Source: Clostridia bacterium (GTDB lineage Bacteria; Bacillota; Clostridia; Christensenellales; UBA1242). Taken from it: a stretch of 52,988 nucleotides of DNA. The notes below the pieces were generated by a model. It worked only from the letters and a program-made list of their open reading frames with translations. It was not told where the DNA came from and ran no database searches. Shown one piece after another: positions 33,984 through 42,500 of the stretch. The DNA lies in contig SAAW01000005.1 in the NCBI GenBank assembly GCA_009929275.1, forward strand, positions 1-52,988. The letters run 5' to 3'. The position numbers and the translations under genes were made by a program. Numbering within the stretch: position 1 is the first letter of the stretch; every line of letters starts with the position of its first letter.

Positions 33984-34937
33984 ATGATGCAAATTGAAAA
34001 ACCAAGTGTTACCACAGAGGAAAAGAAAAATGGGAGTTACACAAAATTTGTTGTAAGTCCACTCGAAAGAGGCTTTGGTATCACTCTTGGAAATTGTTTA
34101 AGAAGAACATTGCTTAGTGCAATGCCAGGTGCAGCAATCATTGCAATCAAAATTGAGGGAGTTCAACACGAATTCTCCAACATTTCGGGAATAACCGAAG
34201 ATGTGACAGACATTGTCCTTAACATCAAAGATTTGGCAGTGAAGACAAGCGTGCTTGACGATTCATTCTCAACTGTCCTTCATCTTCACAAAAAAGGTGC
34301 TGGAGAAGTGTTTGCAAGAGATATTGAGGCAAACGACCAAGTGGAGATTTTGACACCAGACCTCAAAATTTGTACTCTTGATGACGGGGCTTCTCTTGAT
34401 ATGGAACTCATCGTCGGGCGTGGCAGAGGTTATATGCCAGCACAAAAGAACAAAAAAGACGATTTTTCCATTGGCTACATTGCCATCGACGCTATTTTCA
34501 CACCAGTGAAATCAGTGAGTTACACTGTGGAAAGCACTCGTGTGGGACAGTCGCTTGATTATGACAAACTAACTCTTGAAGTTCAGACAAACGGCACAAT
34601 GACAGCAAACGAAATCACAAGTCTTTCGGCAAAGATTGTCGAAGACCATATGCATTTGTTCGTCGACCTTGTGGAACATATGAGTGAGATGAATGTGCTT
34701 GTTTCCCACGAGGAAGAAAGACCTGTCAAAGTTATGGAAATGTCCATTGAGGATATGGATCTTTCAGTGAGAAGTTACAATTGCTTGAAGAGAGCAAACA
34801 TCAACACCATTGAAGATTTGACCAAAAAATCAAAAGAAGATATGCTTAAAGTGAGAAATCTTGGGCTTAAATCTTTGGAAGAAGTTATCAACAAATTGTC
34901 CGCAATGGGACTTTCGCTCAGAAATGACGAGGAATAA
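33984..34937 (+). CDS. rpoA: RNA polymerase alpha subunit
   Basis: A 317-residue alpha subunit. The N-terminal dimerisation and assembly domain holds VVSPLERGFGITLGNCLRRTLL. The C-terminal DNA-binding domain (residues about 250-310) holds LSVRSYNCLKRANINTIEDL and RNLGLKSLEEV, the 265-determinant helix and hairpin. Two tandem ATGs (33984, 33987) are possible starts. Standard length; it precedes rplQ as usual. Confidence 0.98.
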   Translation: MMQIEKPSVTTEEKKNGSYTKFVVSPLERGFGITLGNCLRRTLLSAMPGAAIIAIKIEGVQHEFSNISGITEDVTDIVLNIKDLAVKTSVLDDSFSTVLHLHKKGAGEVFARDIEANDQVEILTPDLKICTLDDGASLDMELIVGRGRGYMPAQKNKKDDFSIGYIAIDAIFTPVKSVSYTVESTRVGQSLDYDKLTLEVQTNGTMTANEITSLSAKIVEDHMHLFVDLVEHMSEMNVLVSHEEERPVKVMEMSIEDMDLSVRSYNCLKRANINTIEDLTKKSKEDMLKVRNLGLKSLEEVINKLSAMGLSLRNDEE

Positions 34938-34969
34938 TCCAAAAATACTTATTTTTAAAGGAGAAAATT

Positions 34970-35482
34970 ATGGCTACTGTTGCTAAAATGAATAGACCAA
35001 CAAAAGAAAGATTGAGTTTACTTCGAAATCAGGCAAGTTCGCTTTTGTGGGACGGCAGAATAACAACCACTTCGGCAAAAGCAAAGTCTCTTCAAAGTTA
35101 TGTTGAAAGAGTTTTAACTCTCGCAGTGAACACCTACACCGACACAATTAATGTTGCAAAAAACAGCATCGACGACAAAGGTGTTAAGACAAAAAGAGAA
35201 GTTCTTAACGACGGACCTAAGAAACTTAAAGCAAGAAGAATTATTATGTCCAAACTCTTCGATAGACAAGAACAAAGACTTCCAAAAGAAGCAAAATCTA
35301 GTTTTATTGAGAGAACAAAAGGCATCAAAAACCCACTAATTGAAAAGATTTTCAATGTTTATGCTCCAAAATATGACGCAAGAAACAAAGAAAACAATCA
35401 AAAAGGTGGATATACAAGAATTTATAAAACAGAAGTTAGACGTGGCGACGCCGCTCAACTTTGCCTTATCGAATTAATTTAA
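34970..35482 (+). CDS. rplQ: 50S ribosomal protein L17, enlarged
   Basis: 170 residues, against about 115-130 in most bacteria. The first half (RPTKERLSLLRNQASSLLW, TTSAKAKSLQSYVERVLTLA) and the very end (GGYTRIYKTEVRRGDAAQLCLIEL) are clearly uL17. Between them is roughly 50 extra charged residues (DDKGVKTKREVLNDGPKKLK, IERTKGIKNPL). Also the usual KLGRTSAHR start block is replaced by MNRPTKER. Last gene of the alpha operon. Confidence 0.95.
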   Translation: MATVAKMNRPTKERLSLLRNQASSLLWDGRITTTSAKAKSLQSYVERVLTLAVNTYTDTINVAKNSIDDKGVKTKREVLNDGPKKLKARRIIMSKLFDRQEQRLPKEAKSSFIERTKGIKNPLIEKIFNVYAPKYDARNKENNQKGGYTRIYKTEVRRGDAAQLCLIELI

Positions 35483-35503
35483 TTTTTTAGTTCAAAACTT
35501 ATG

Positions 35504-35528
35504 AAAACACATAATTATATGCGTTTTT
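35504..35528 (+). terminator. terminator after rplQ
   Basis: AAAACACATA and TATGCGTTTT pair with one A/C mismatch around a short loop, and a T run follows. It ends the 16-kb ribosomal cluster. The next 130 bases up to the lipoprotein promoter are AT-rich, with no further feature. Confidence 0.65.
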
Positions 35529-35657
35529 TTGTCATAAAATAAGATATTATGTTTTCGAGTTTAAACGAACAATTGTTTGTCAATTTGCACAAAAATATTA
35601 CATTTATAAAGAATAATTTAAAATAATATGTAAATTTGAAGGAAAAGCGAAAATAAT

Positions 35658-35686
35658 TTGCCATAAAATGACAAAATTTGTAAAAT
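35658..35686 (+). promoter_or_regulatory. promoter of the lipoprotein gene, predicts a leaderless mRNA
   Basis: TTGCCA (35658-35663), 17 bases, TAAAAT (35681-35686). The GTG start at 35693 is 6 bases beyond, with no ribosome site. Confidence 0.65.
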
Positions 35687-35692
35687 TTTGTT

Positions 35693-36580
35693 GTGAAAAA
35701 ATTAATTTTTATCCTCTTTACTTTTTCACTTTGTTTTTTTATTTCGGCTTGTGAATTGGGGCAATATGGACTTGTATTTTCAAATATACAAAATTGCACG
35801 AGTTACTATTTCTATTTCAACCAAGAATGCTTTGAAATGAATGTCGGCGATGAGAAAGATGTTTTAGAACTGGAACATCAAACTAATCTGAATGAATTTG
35901 AAAATATGTGCACATGCACAAGTGATGACAGTATAGTTAATGTGAGTGAAATGACAATCACCGCACTTGTTTGTGGTGAGGCTGTTTTATCTCTTAAAAA
36001 TGAGCAAGATGTGGTGCTTTCAACAATAATAATTAAAGTTACTTCAGCCGACAATAATGACGAAACGGGCGACGAAATAGGCGACCCTAACGATGACGAA
36101 AACGGTGAGGGCGAAACGGGTGAACCTAACGATGACGAAAATAGCGGCGGTGAAATGGGTGAACCTAACGATGACGAAACGGGTGGCGAAACAGGTGGCG
36201 AAACGGGGGAACCTAACGATGACGAAAACATTGACGGCGAGACAGAACCTGAACCTGACGACGAAAATGAAACTGAAACTATACAAACTACAAAAATTGA
36301 ACTTAAAACAAGTGAGAGTTATTTTGTTCTAGAAGAAAATTTATTTTCTTCTACATTTGAGATAACAAAAGATGGTAAAAGTTTTTTAACTTTTGGCTAT
36401 ATTATAACTTGTGACGGTGGAGGTTATATAATTTATATTTCTAACAACTGTCTTACTTTTTATTATAGTGGCGGGAGAATATTTTCAGTTAAAATTTATG
36501 AAACCAGCAATGAGCAAAATTTTAAAATTATAACCTTCACTTTGGACGAGTCAAACAATGTTATAATAACTTTTCCTTAA
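35693..36580 (+). CDS. lipoprotein with Big2-like domain and acidic repeats
   Basis: 295 residues. A signal peptide (KKLIFILFTFSLCFF) ends in the lipobox ISAC with Cys20, so it is a lipoprotein on the outer face of the membrane. Residues about 55-120 resemble a bacterial Ig-like (Big2) domain (SDDSIVNVSEMTITALVCG ... IIIKVTS). Then four acidic 13-residue repeats of the type GEPNDDENxxGET, probably a flexible spacer. The last 100 residues (from about 195) are beta-rich and unknown. The GTG start is chosen because it opens the signal peptide directly; there is no ribosome site. It precedes a giant secreted protein, but a terminator separates them. Confidence 0.8.
   Translation: MKKLIFILFTFSLCFFISACELGQYGLVFSNIQNCTSYYFYFNQECFEMNVGDEKDVLELEHQTNLNEFENMCTCTSDDSIVNVSEMTITALVCGEAVLSLKNEQDVVLSTIIIKVTSADNNDETGDEIGDPNDDENGEGETGEPNDDENSGGEMGEPNDDETGGETGGETGEPNDDENIDGETEPEPDDENETETIQTTKIELKTSESYFVLEENLFSSTFEITKDGKSFLTFGYIITCDGGGYIIYISNNCLTFYYSGGRIFSVKIYETSNEQNFKIITFTLDESNNVIITFP
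36080..36244 (+). repeat. 39-base tandem repeat encoding GEPNDDEN units
   Basis: Four in-frame copies encode GDPNDDENGEGET, GEPNDDENSGGEM, GEPNDDETGGETGGET and GEPNDDENIDGET. The core CCTAACGATGACGAAA is identical in all, and one copy holds a 9-base internal duplication (GGE). The pattern indicates slippage-driven length variation. Confidence 0.93.
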
Positions 36581-36597
36581 TTGTTTGACTTTTTTTG
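36549..36597 (+). terminator. terminator overlapping the end of the lipoprotein gene
   Basis: AGTCAAACAAT (36549-36559), inside the coding region, pairs perfectly with ATTGTTTGACT (36580-36590) after the stop, followed by seven T. The loop is 20 bases, which is long, so efficiency is uncertain. Confidence 0.65.
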
Positions 36598-36614
36598 ACA
36601 TAAAAAGTTATAAT
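36585..36614 (+). promoter_or_regulatory. possible promoter of the giant surface gene
   Basis: TTGACT (36585-36590), 18 bases, TATAAT (36609-36614). The -35 box is the right arm of the preceding terminator. A leader of about 95 bases up to the ATG at 36717 would result. Confidence 0.5.
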
Positions 36615-36716
36615 ATTTTAGTATATTATTAACTTTTTGCTTACATAAAAAGAGAATAAATTAGTTTTATAATATGCAAAATAATGTTGACAAAATAAAT
36701 GTTTTTTTGGAGAGTT

Positions 36717-39700
36717 ATGAAACGAATTCTAAAAATGCTTTCAATAATTTTTGCGTGTGTCATCGGTGCATTTGGCCTTTTAATTGGCGGATTGTATGTT
36801 TTTGGTGGGCTTAATGAAAATTCTGTGTATGCTGAGAATTTAACTTTTAGTAGCGGTGAAATAATTAGTTCTGGCACTTTTGCCTTGCAAGTTGACACGA
36901 CCACAGAGAATGTGAACAAAACTACCCTGGTGCTTGAAACTTCAAATGGCGGGGAGTCTATAATCGACTATCCTCAAACAATTACCATTGGTGAAAGTTT
37001 TCGAATTGCTCCAAAAAAAGTGACAGGTTCAAGCGAAATTAATGTGGGCGGATATGTGGAACTCTATGCGAGATATATTGGTGCAACGTCAAATCAAGGG
37101 GTTGTCGCGACTTGCAAAATTCTTGTTGATGTGGAGACTCAGGAAGTGGCGGTTAAGATGCCCACAAAAGTTGTGGAAGTGAACGATTCCATTCAAATTG
37201 CGTCTGCTGGTGAATCTTTAAGCACTCTTTTTGAAATCAATCCTATAAATTCTCTTATGCCATATTTAGACAGAAGCGTGTTTGGAACTATTTCAGAATC
37301 CAGCAAATTTTCGGCATCAAACCTGATTAACAAAAAACTTTTTTTGGAAGTTTTCACGCTTGAAAACAACGTCTCAAACGCAACAGATGAAAGAGTTGTT
37401 AAGTTTGCAGTTGGAAACGTGAATGGGACAGAAAGTTCGGTGATTGAAGTGCAATATGAATATGATGCAGACCTTGAAGAGTTTGTCTTTTTAGATAATA
37501 TTTTCATAAAGCCGGGAATTGACGGACAAATCGGCGAAATGTGCCTAAAATCATACTATTGTCCTACATATGCTTCTCAAAAAAATGTTTTGATAACAAA
37601 TATTCGTGAAAAAGCAACGACAACAAGTGTTAGCAAAGAATCTTTTAACATTATAAACTATTCTGTTGATAGCATTTCAATGACAATGACCGACAGGATA
37701 ATCTATCTTAACGAAGACTCCTATATTTACATAAAAAATTCAACAAAGCAAAATAATCTTAACATTTCACTCACAAATAATAATGGTGGATTGATTGAAG
37801 ATTCAATCTATAAAAACAACATCTATATTTCAGTGGAAACACAGAATATTTCCTATATTCTCACAAAGAGAAACGGCGACAGCACAAAGACTGCTTTTGG
37901 GCTGAATTCTTATATTGACGATCAAAGTGAGATAAGCGAATGGTGTTGGAAATTCAAACTCACAGACTTTTTGGCTTATTATAAATATACATCTTCTCCT
38001 GTGCTTGCAAACAAAGTTAAGATTAAAATTGAATATAACGACGGGATAAATTCTTATGTGCAATATTTTTATGTCGTCCCAGAAATCCACAAAGTCGACG
38101 CACTTTCAGTGAAATATTCTTCAAGTGAGGACACTTCATTCTATCTTCAAAGCGGTGCATCTTTTCAATTGACAAAGAGTAATTTTGAATATGATTATGA
38201 CATCACTCCAACCTACACAGACCTTGCTTACTACATTCCATATGCAAGCAATAACAATATTGTCACCATACCTTCAGTGACAGGGAATTATATCGTAAGT
38301 TTCGATTTTATTATCAGCACTGAGAGTTCTCTCACTTTTGCCATAAACGGCACTTGGTGTGAGATTAAATCTTCAAATGTTGTTTTCACACAAGGAAGCA
38401 CAACATATTCCATTCCATATTCTGCAACGGGTGTGCAGAGCAATGTCACAAATATGGTAAATTTTGTTTCAAACGAGAAAATTCATTGCGAAATGCATCT
38501 TTCAATGCTTCAAAACATCACGAGTTCCACTGTCCTTTTCACCGTGACTGCTGGAAGTCAAACTTTTCAAATAGATGGAGAAATAGCGAAATTTTATCAA
38601 GAGGGCTCTTACCTTCCCATTCTTTTTATTAATGATTTATCATATAGCGTTGACTTTGAATATTTTGAAGACGCAGAGGGGAAATATATTCACATTCTAT
38701 CCCACAATTCCACATACATTCTTACGGGGATTGGCTCTTTCAGTGTTTTGGCACAACTTGTCTATGAAGACTTGTCCAGCGGGAAAATCTATTGGCTGGG
38801 AAAGTCTGCGACATTAAATGTCTATTCCTACACAAGCCTCACTTCTCTCATTGTGAAACACTACAATCCAACTCTCAGCCTTGACACATATTTTGATAGA
38901 GATGGTGTTTTGTATGATGAAGACACGGGTGAAACGCCTGCAAATTATTTTTACGTCACCTGTGATGACAATCAACTTGATGCTCTTAAAAAATATTTTG
39001 AAAAAGGAAACTTAAAGATTGATTTCTCTCAAAATTATGGAGAACTAAACACGAGCCTATATGAGCAGGTGGCAGATTTAGCACTCAGTGAAATCAATCA
39101 AAACGCCATCACTTTTGGCACTTGGCAGGAAATTGTCATAGGCAATTCTTTTAAAGGTTATATCATTCCATATTATATAAATGAGATATATTCCATTGAA
39201 ATTAATGGAACTTTTCTTGACAACATTTTTGACGTTGTCATCTACATTGAAAATGACGCAGAAGAAAATATATATGCAAAATTTGCTTATACTGCGGATT
39301 ATTCTCAAGACGCACTAAGCATTGAGATTGTTGACATTATCCTAACTTCTGCACAAATATCTTACACGGGCAACAGCAAGGGAACGACAAGTAGCGATCC
39401 TTTAACATTGACAGCCATGATTAGTGGTGGAACTTTTGCTTGGAACGATGGCTCAAGTGTAGTTTCAATTCTTCCTGTGCAATATGGCTTTTTGTTTGAA
39501 AACGATGAGAAGACAATCTCTCATATGACATATAGTTTAACTCTTGCTAACGAGTCTGCACATAATGTGAGCAATGTTGACGCTTTTTATAATTTTATCC
39601 CAAGCATAACTGGTGGCGGGCTAACTTTGAAAAATTTTCCATACTACTCTGACGGTGTTTTGGTGAAACTTCGCATATTCACAACCGATGCTGAATCTGA

Positions 39701-41138
39701 CGAAACAACGCACTATGTCTTTTCGGCAAATGGCTTTGTTAGAACGATAAATTCTTCTCTCAGTGAGGGTGTTTTCTTATATTTTAAAATTATCGGGCTT
39801 GAACTTGAAGTTAGTGCTTTTGGCAATTCCGAATTAGTGGGATATGAAAACAATGTTTTTAACTTATTTGGTTCCACTGACTCTGTGTTTTCAATTAATA
39901 ATGACGATAATTTCAACAATCTTAGCAATTTTTCAAAAATTTTCTCAGTGAATGTGGCAAATTCATATGCTCATGTGAACGAAACTTTCACTCAGATTGT
40001 TGTGGACAATGATTTCCTTGTGGACTCAGGCATCGACATCAGTTTATCATATGTAAATAATGAAAAGATTAACATAAAAACTCCTACAAACACATATGTG
40101 CAGTCATACACTCAAATGGTTGGCGGTGCTTTTGAGATTTCTGTGACGACGAATTTTTCCGCACCAAGCGAAGTGAGTTTTTGCACAATTACGTATAAAA
40201 AAGACAGCACCGATGCGATTTCTGCAAATATGGTGGAGGCAAGCATAAGCAAGATTTCTTCGGCAAATGGTGGGAATGACACTGCAAATGCCACTTTCTC
40301 CATTAGTGGAAGAACTCTATCTTTTAAGACGATGACGGGAACACTTTCCACAAAACTCCGACTAAATTTGAGAATAATTGGCACAGATCTTCAAACATAT
40401 AAAGATTACACAATAAATATAACCTCAATCTATAATGCAACTAATCTCACTGTTGGGACGCTAGATAGCACAAGTGGAGACTATTTTGTTACGGCAGGTT
40501 TTGAGAACAAAGTTACAATAAATTCAGGTGGCATTGTCCTCAGTGGAGATTTGTTAGTAAACAAAGGAAATATAAACGGCATCAATCTTTCTTTTGCAAA
40601 TGTTTCAGCGGACGAATTTGAAGCAAGCGAGCATATGAAAACAGAACCTTATCAAAGTGGTCCAAATGTCGGGCTCTATTCCTTTGACTTGAACTATGAC
40701 AAAAGAATCTCTGTCACTTTCACTTTTTCGTTTGCTGACGGCGGAAGTTTTGTCGTCACAAAGGAAATATTAATTGTCAAAAACATAACTCTATCAATAG
40801 ATACTGGTGGATTTGAAAAAAATTCGGGAGATTTAATCAACTTTGATTCTGCTTCCTATTATGTCACCAGAACAGGTGGAACAGCGTTTGAGATTCCAGA
40901 CAACGATTTTATTGGAGCGAATGCAAAATATGACGCAAGCAGTTTTAGTTATAATGGCACATATTTTGAAAACTTCACTCCAGAAGGGAATATTTTAACA
41001 TTAAAAGTTGTCTATTCAAGCGGAACTTTACAAGAGGGAACTGTGCAAACAACAGTAACTTTCAACTATAAGCCAGACAATGTGGAATATGAACTCGTGT
41101 TTTCATATGTTTTCACACTAAATATAAATTCAATCTAA
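36717..41138 (+). CDS. giant secreted beta-rich surface protein
   Basis: 1473 residues. An N-terminal hydrophobic segment (residues about 5-33) is followed by VYA/EN, a plausible signal-peptidase site. The rest is Ser/Thr/Asn-rich and looks like successive beta-sandwich segments, one near residues 85-135 (SSEINVGGYVELYARYIG ... CKILVDV) resembling a bacterial Ig-like fold. No LPxTG, choline-binding or S-layer motif and no second membrane helix at the C-terminus, so anchoring is either by an uncleaved N-terminal helix or absent. ATG 36717 is preceded by GGAGAG. A probable two-gene unit with the next gene (12-base gap). No family recognised; an adhesin or envelope scaffold is only a guess. Confidence 0.8.
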   Translation: MKRILKMLSIIFACVIGAFGLLIGGLYVFGGLNENSVYAENLTFSSGEIISSGTFALQVDTTTENVNKTTLVLETSNGGESIIDYPQTITIGESFRIAPKKVTGSSEINVGGYVELYARYIGATSNQGVVATCKILVDVETQEVAVKMPTKVVEVNDSIQIASAGESLSTLFEINPINSLMPYLDRSVFGTISESSKFSASNLINKKLFLEVFTLENNVSNATDERVVKFAVGNVNGTESSVIEVQYEYDADLEEFVFLDNIFIKPGIDGQIGEMCLKSYYCPTYASQKNVLITNIREKATTTSVSKESFNIINYSVDSISMTMTDRIIYLNEDSYIYIKNSTKQNNLNISLTNNNGGLIEDSIYKNNIYISVETQNISYILTKRNGDSTKTAFGLNSYIDDQSEISEWCWKFKLTDFLAYYKYTSSPVLANKVKIKIEYNDGINSYVQYFYVVPEIHKVDALSVKYSSSEDTSFYLQSGASFQLTKSNFEYDYDITPTYTDLAYYIPYASNNNIVTIPSVTGNYIVSFDFIISTESSLTFAINGTWCEIKSSNVVFTQGSTTYSIPYSATGVQSNVTNMVNFVSNEKIHCEMHLSMLQNITSSTVLFTVTAGSQTFQIDGEIAKFYQEGSYLPILFINDLSYSVDFEYFEDAEGKYIHILSHNSTYILTGIGSFSVLAQLVYEDLSSGKIYWLGKSATLNVYSYTSLTSLIVKHYNPTLSLDTYFDRDGVLYDEDTGETPANYFYVTCDDNQLDALKKYFEKGNLKIDFSQNYGELNTSLYEQVADLALSEINQNAITFGTWQEIVIGNSFKGYIIPYYINEIYSIEINGTFLDNIFDVVIYIENDAEENIYAKFAYTADYSQDALSIEIVDIILTSAQISYTGNSKGTTSSDPLTLTAMISGGTFAWNDGSSVVSILPVQYGFLFENDEKTISHMTYSLTLANESAHNVSNVDAFYNFIPSITGGGLTLKNFPYYSDGVLVKLRIFTTDAESDETTHYVFSANGFVRTINSSLSEGVFLYFKIIGLELEVSAFGNSELVGYENNVFNLFGSTDSVFSINNDDNFNNLSNFSKIFSVNVANSYAHVNETFTQIVVDNDFLVDSGIDISLSYVNNEKINIKTPTNTYVQSYTQMVGGAFEISVTTNFSAPSEVSFCTITYKKDSTDAISANMVEASISKISSANGGNDTANATFSISGRTLSFKTMTGTLSTKLRLNLRIIGTDLQTYKDYTINITSIYNATNLTVGTLDSTSGDYFVTAGFENKVTINSGGIVLSGDLLVNKGNINGINLSFANVSADEFEASEHMKTEPYQSGPNVGLYSFDLNYDKRISVTFTFSFADGGSFVVTKEILIVKNITLSIDTGGFEKNSGDLINFDSASYYVTRTGGTAFEIPDNDFIGANAKYDASSFSYNGTYFENFTPEGNILTLKVVYSSGTLQEGTVQTTVTFNYKPDNVEYELVFSYVFTLNINSI

Positions 41139-41150
41139 AAAGGAGAAAAA

Positions 41151-41882
41151 ATGAATTTATTTGAAAACAAAAAATATTATAACAAAGATGAATTTGACAA
41201 ATTAAGTTATGAAATCCAAAAGGAACTCTTTTTGAAGATTCGAATGTGGGTGCCAGATGTTGACGAAGAAACAAAATATAACAAAGACAAATATAAAAAA
41301 GTCATCATAAAAAAGATTGAAGAGATATGTGCATATGCTTGTTCGGGGCACATTCCCAGCCAAGACTATATGGGATATATCTACAAACGCGGTTTTGACG
41401 ATTTTTTCCCAATCAACTATAAACGCTCCATTGAGTGGAACATCATTTCTGCTTCAAATTTGAGCAAAATTGCCCCGCAAAAGATGAAAGCATTTATGAA
41501 CCCTGCCGTTGATATGATTATTTATAGCCCAAGATGGTCGCAAATCATTCGATATAACGACCTTAATCTTTCAAACTATTTTTGGTTTTTAAGTCAGTAT
41601 GTTTGCGACATTTTGTATAAGGAACTTAGCCTTAACCCCGTGGAAATGGCAAAAAAGGAACTCATAGAAGAAGACACAAACGAACGCCGTGCCAGAATAT
41701 TTTTCGACAGATTTAGAGACAGAAGTGTTGAACAGGCAATCGAAGTTCTTGAAAAACAACTTCCAGAAAATATGGAAGAGGTGGAAGAAGAAGGTGTGGG
41801 AGAGGACCTATTAAAAGACGAAAAAGGCAATAAAAAGGGAGCAGATGACATCTTTGTCGACCCAGACATTGAAGATATCTAA
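41151..41882 (+). CDS. unknown soluble protein paired with the giant surface gene
   Basis: 243 residues, no signal peptide and no membrane helix. The first 190 residues are helical and rich in Tyr, Trp, Lys and Asp (for example YNKDEFDKLSYEIQKELFLK and YSPRWSQIIRYNDLNLSNYF). The last 45 are a very acidic tail (EEVEEEGVGEDLL ... DPDIEDI). AAGGAG precedes the ATG, 12 bases after the stop of the giant gene, so the two are co-transcribed. Possibly a cytosolic assembly or secretion helper; nothing recognisable supports a precise role. Confidence 0.75.
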   Translation: MNLFENKKYYNKDEFDKLSYEIQKELFLKIRMWVPDVDEETKYNKDKYKKVIIKKIEEICAYACSGHIPSQDYMGYIYKRGFDDFFPINYKRSIEWNIISASNLSKIAPQKMKAFMNPAVDMIIYSPRWSQIIRYNDLNLSNYFWFLSQYVCDILYKELSLNPVEMAKKELIEEDTNERRARIFFDRFRDRSVEQAIEVLEKQLPENMEEVEEEGVGEDLLKDEKGNKKGADDIFVDPDIEDI

Positions 41883-41911
41883 TTTCAAACTAATTTTAAA
41901 ATTTTAAAAAC

Positions 41912-41937
41912 ACCACTTTTTTAAGGTGGTTTTTTTT
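41912..41937 (+). terminator. terminator of the surface-protein unit
   Basis: ACCACTTT (41912-41919) pairs with AAGGTGGT (41923-41930), one G-T pair, followed by a T run. It separates the unit from spoVT. Confidence 0.85.
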
Positions 41938-42048
41938 GTGTTTTTTAAAAATTATTTGGAAGAATTTTAATAAAAAAAGGCAAATAAAAACTTAAAAAAA
42001 AGAATATAAAAACTAAACTAACAAACAATAATTTTAGAGGTTTCTAAT

Positions 42049-42498
42049 ATGAGTTGTGGTATGGTTAGAAAAGTTGACGAACTGGGTCGAGTGGTGATTC
42101 CAAAAGAGATGCGAAGAATTTTGAACATTAAAACAGGTTCGTCTATAGAGATGATTATAAACGACGAAAATGAAGTTGTTTTGAAGAAATTTTCAGAGAT
42201 GAATAACATTTCAAAATTCGCCGAAGTGGTGGCAGACATTTTGTTTGAGGAGTTTAATGTTCCTTGCCTTGTGTGCGACGAGGACAAGGTAATTTTCTCA
42301 AAAGGAGTGAGCAAAAAAGACTTTTTGAACAAAAAAATTCCTTCGAAAAATGATGAGTGGTTTGTTTGCCCTGTCCACTTTGGTGGCTTTCAAGGGGGCT
42401 CTATTATGCTTCAAAAAAAAGACGGAAAGTTGGACGACGATTTTGAAAAAACTGTCTACATATTTTCAAAATTTTTAGGAAACATTTTAAGCGAGTGA
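42049..42498 (+). CDS. spoVT: SpoVT-like AbrB-family transition regulator
   Basis: 149 residues. The N-terminal 45 are an AbrB/SpoVT swapped-hairpin DNA-binding domain (GMVRKVDELGRVVIPKEMRR, LNIKTGSSIEM). The rest matches the GAF-like C-terminal domain of SpoVT (about 178 residues in Bacillus, so slightly shorter here). In Bacillus SpoVT adjusts forespore gene expression under SigG. Here AGAGG precedes the ATG at 42049; no convincing SigG box is seen. Its neighbour is a SpoVB/YabM-type flippase, the same order as spoVT-yabM in Bacillus subtilis. Spore formation is suggested, not proved. Confidence 0.9.
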   Translation: MSCGMVRKVDELGRVVIPKEMRRILNIKTGSSIEMIINDENEVVLKKFSEMNNISKFAEVVADILFEEFNVPCLVCDEDKVIFSKGVSKKDFLNKKIPSKNDEWFVCPVHFGGFQGGSIMLQKKDGKLDDDFEKTVYIFSKFLGNILSE

Positions 42499-42500
42499 CA

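Noticed and set aside
35878..36286. Long minus-strand open frames rich in Ser/Pro/Gly or Val/Arg repeats
   Set aside because: They are antisense shadows of the acidic repeat of the lipoprotein; the plus frame has the signal peptide and lipobox.
42002..42032. SigG-type promoter for spoVT
   Set aside because: GAATA is followed at about 19 bases by CAATAAT, which does not fit the -10 consensus; too weak to call.
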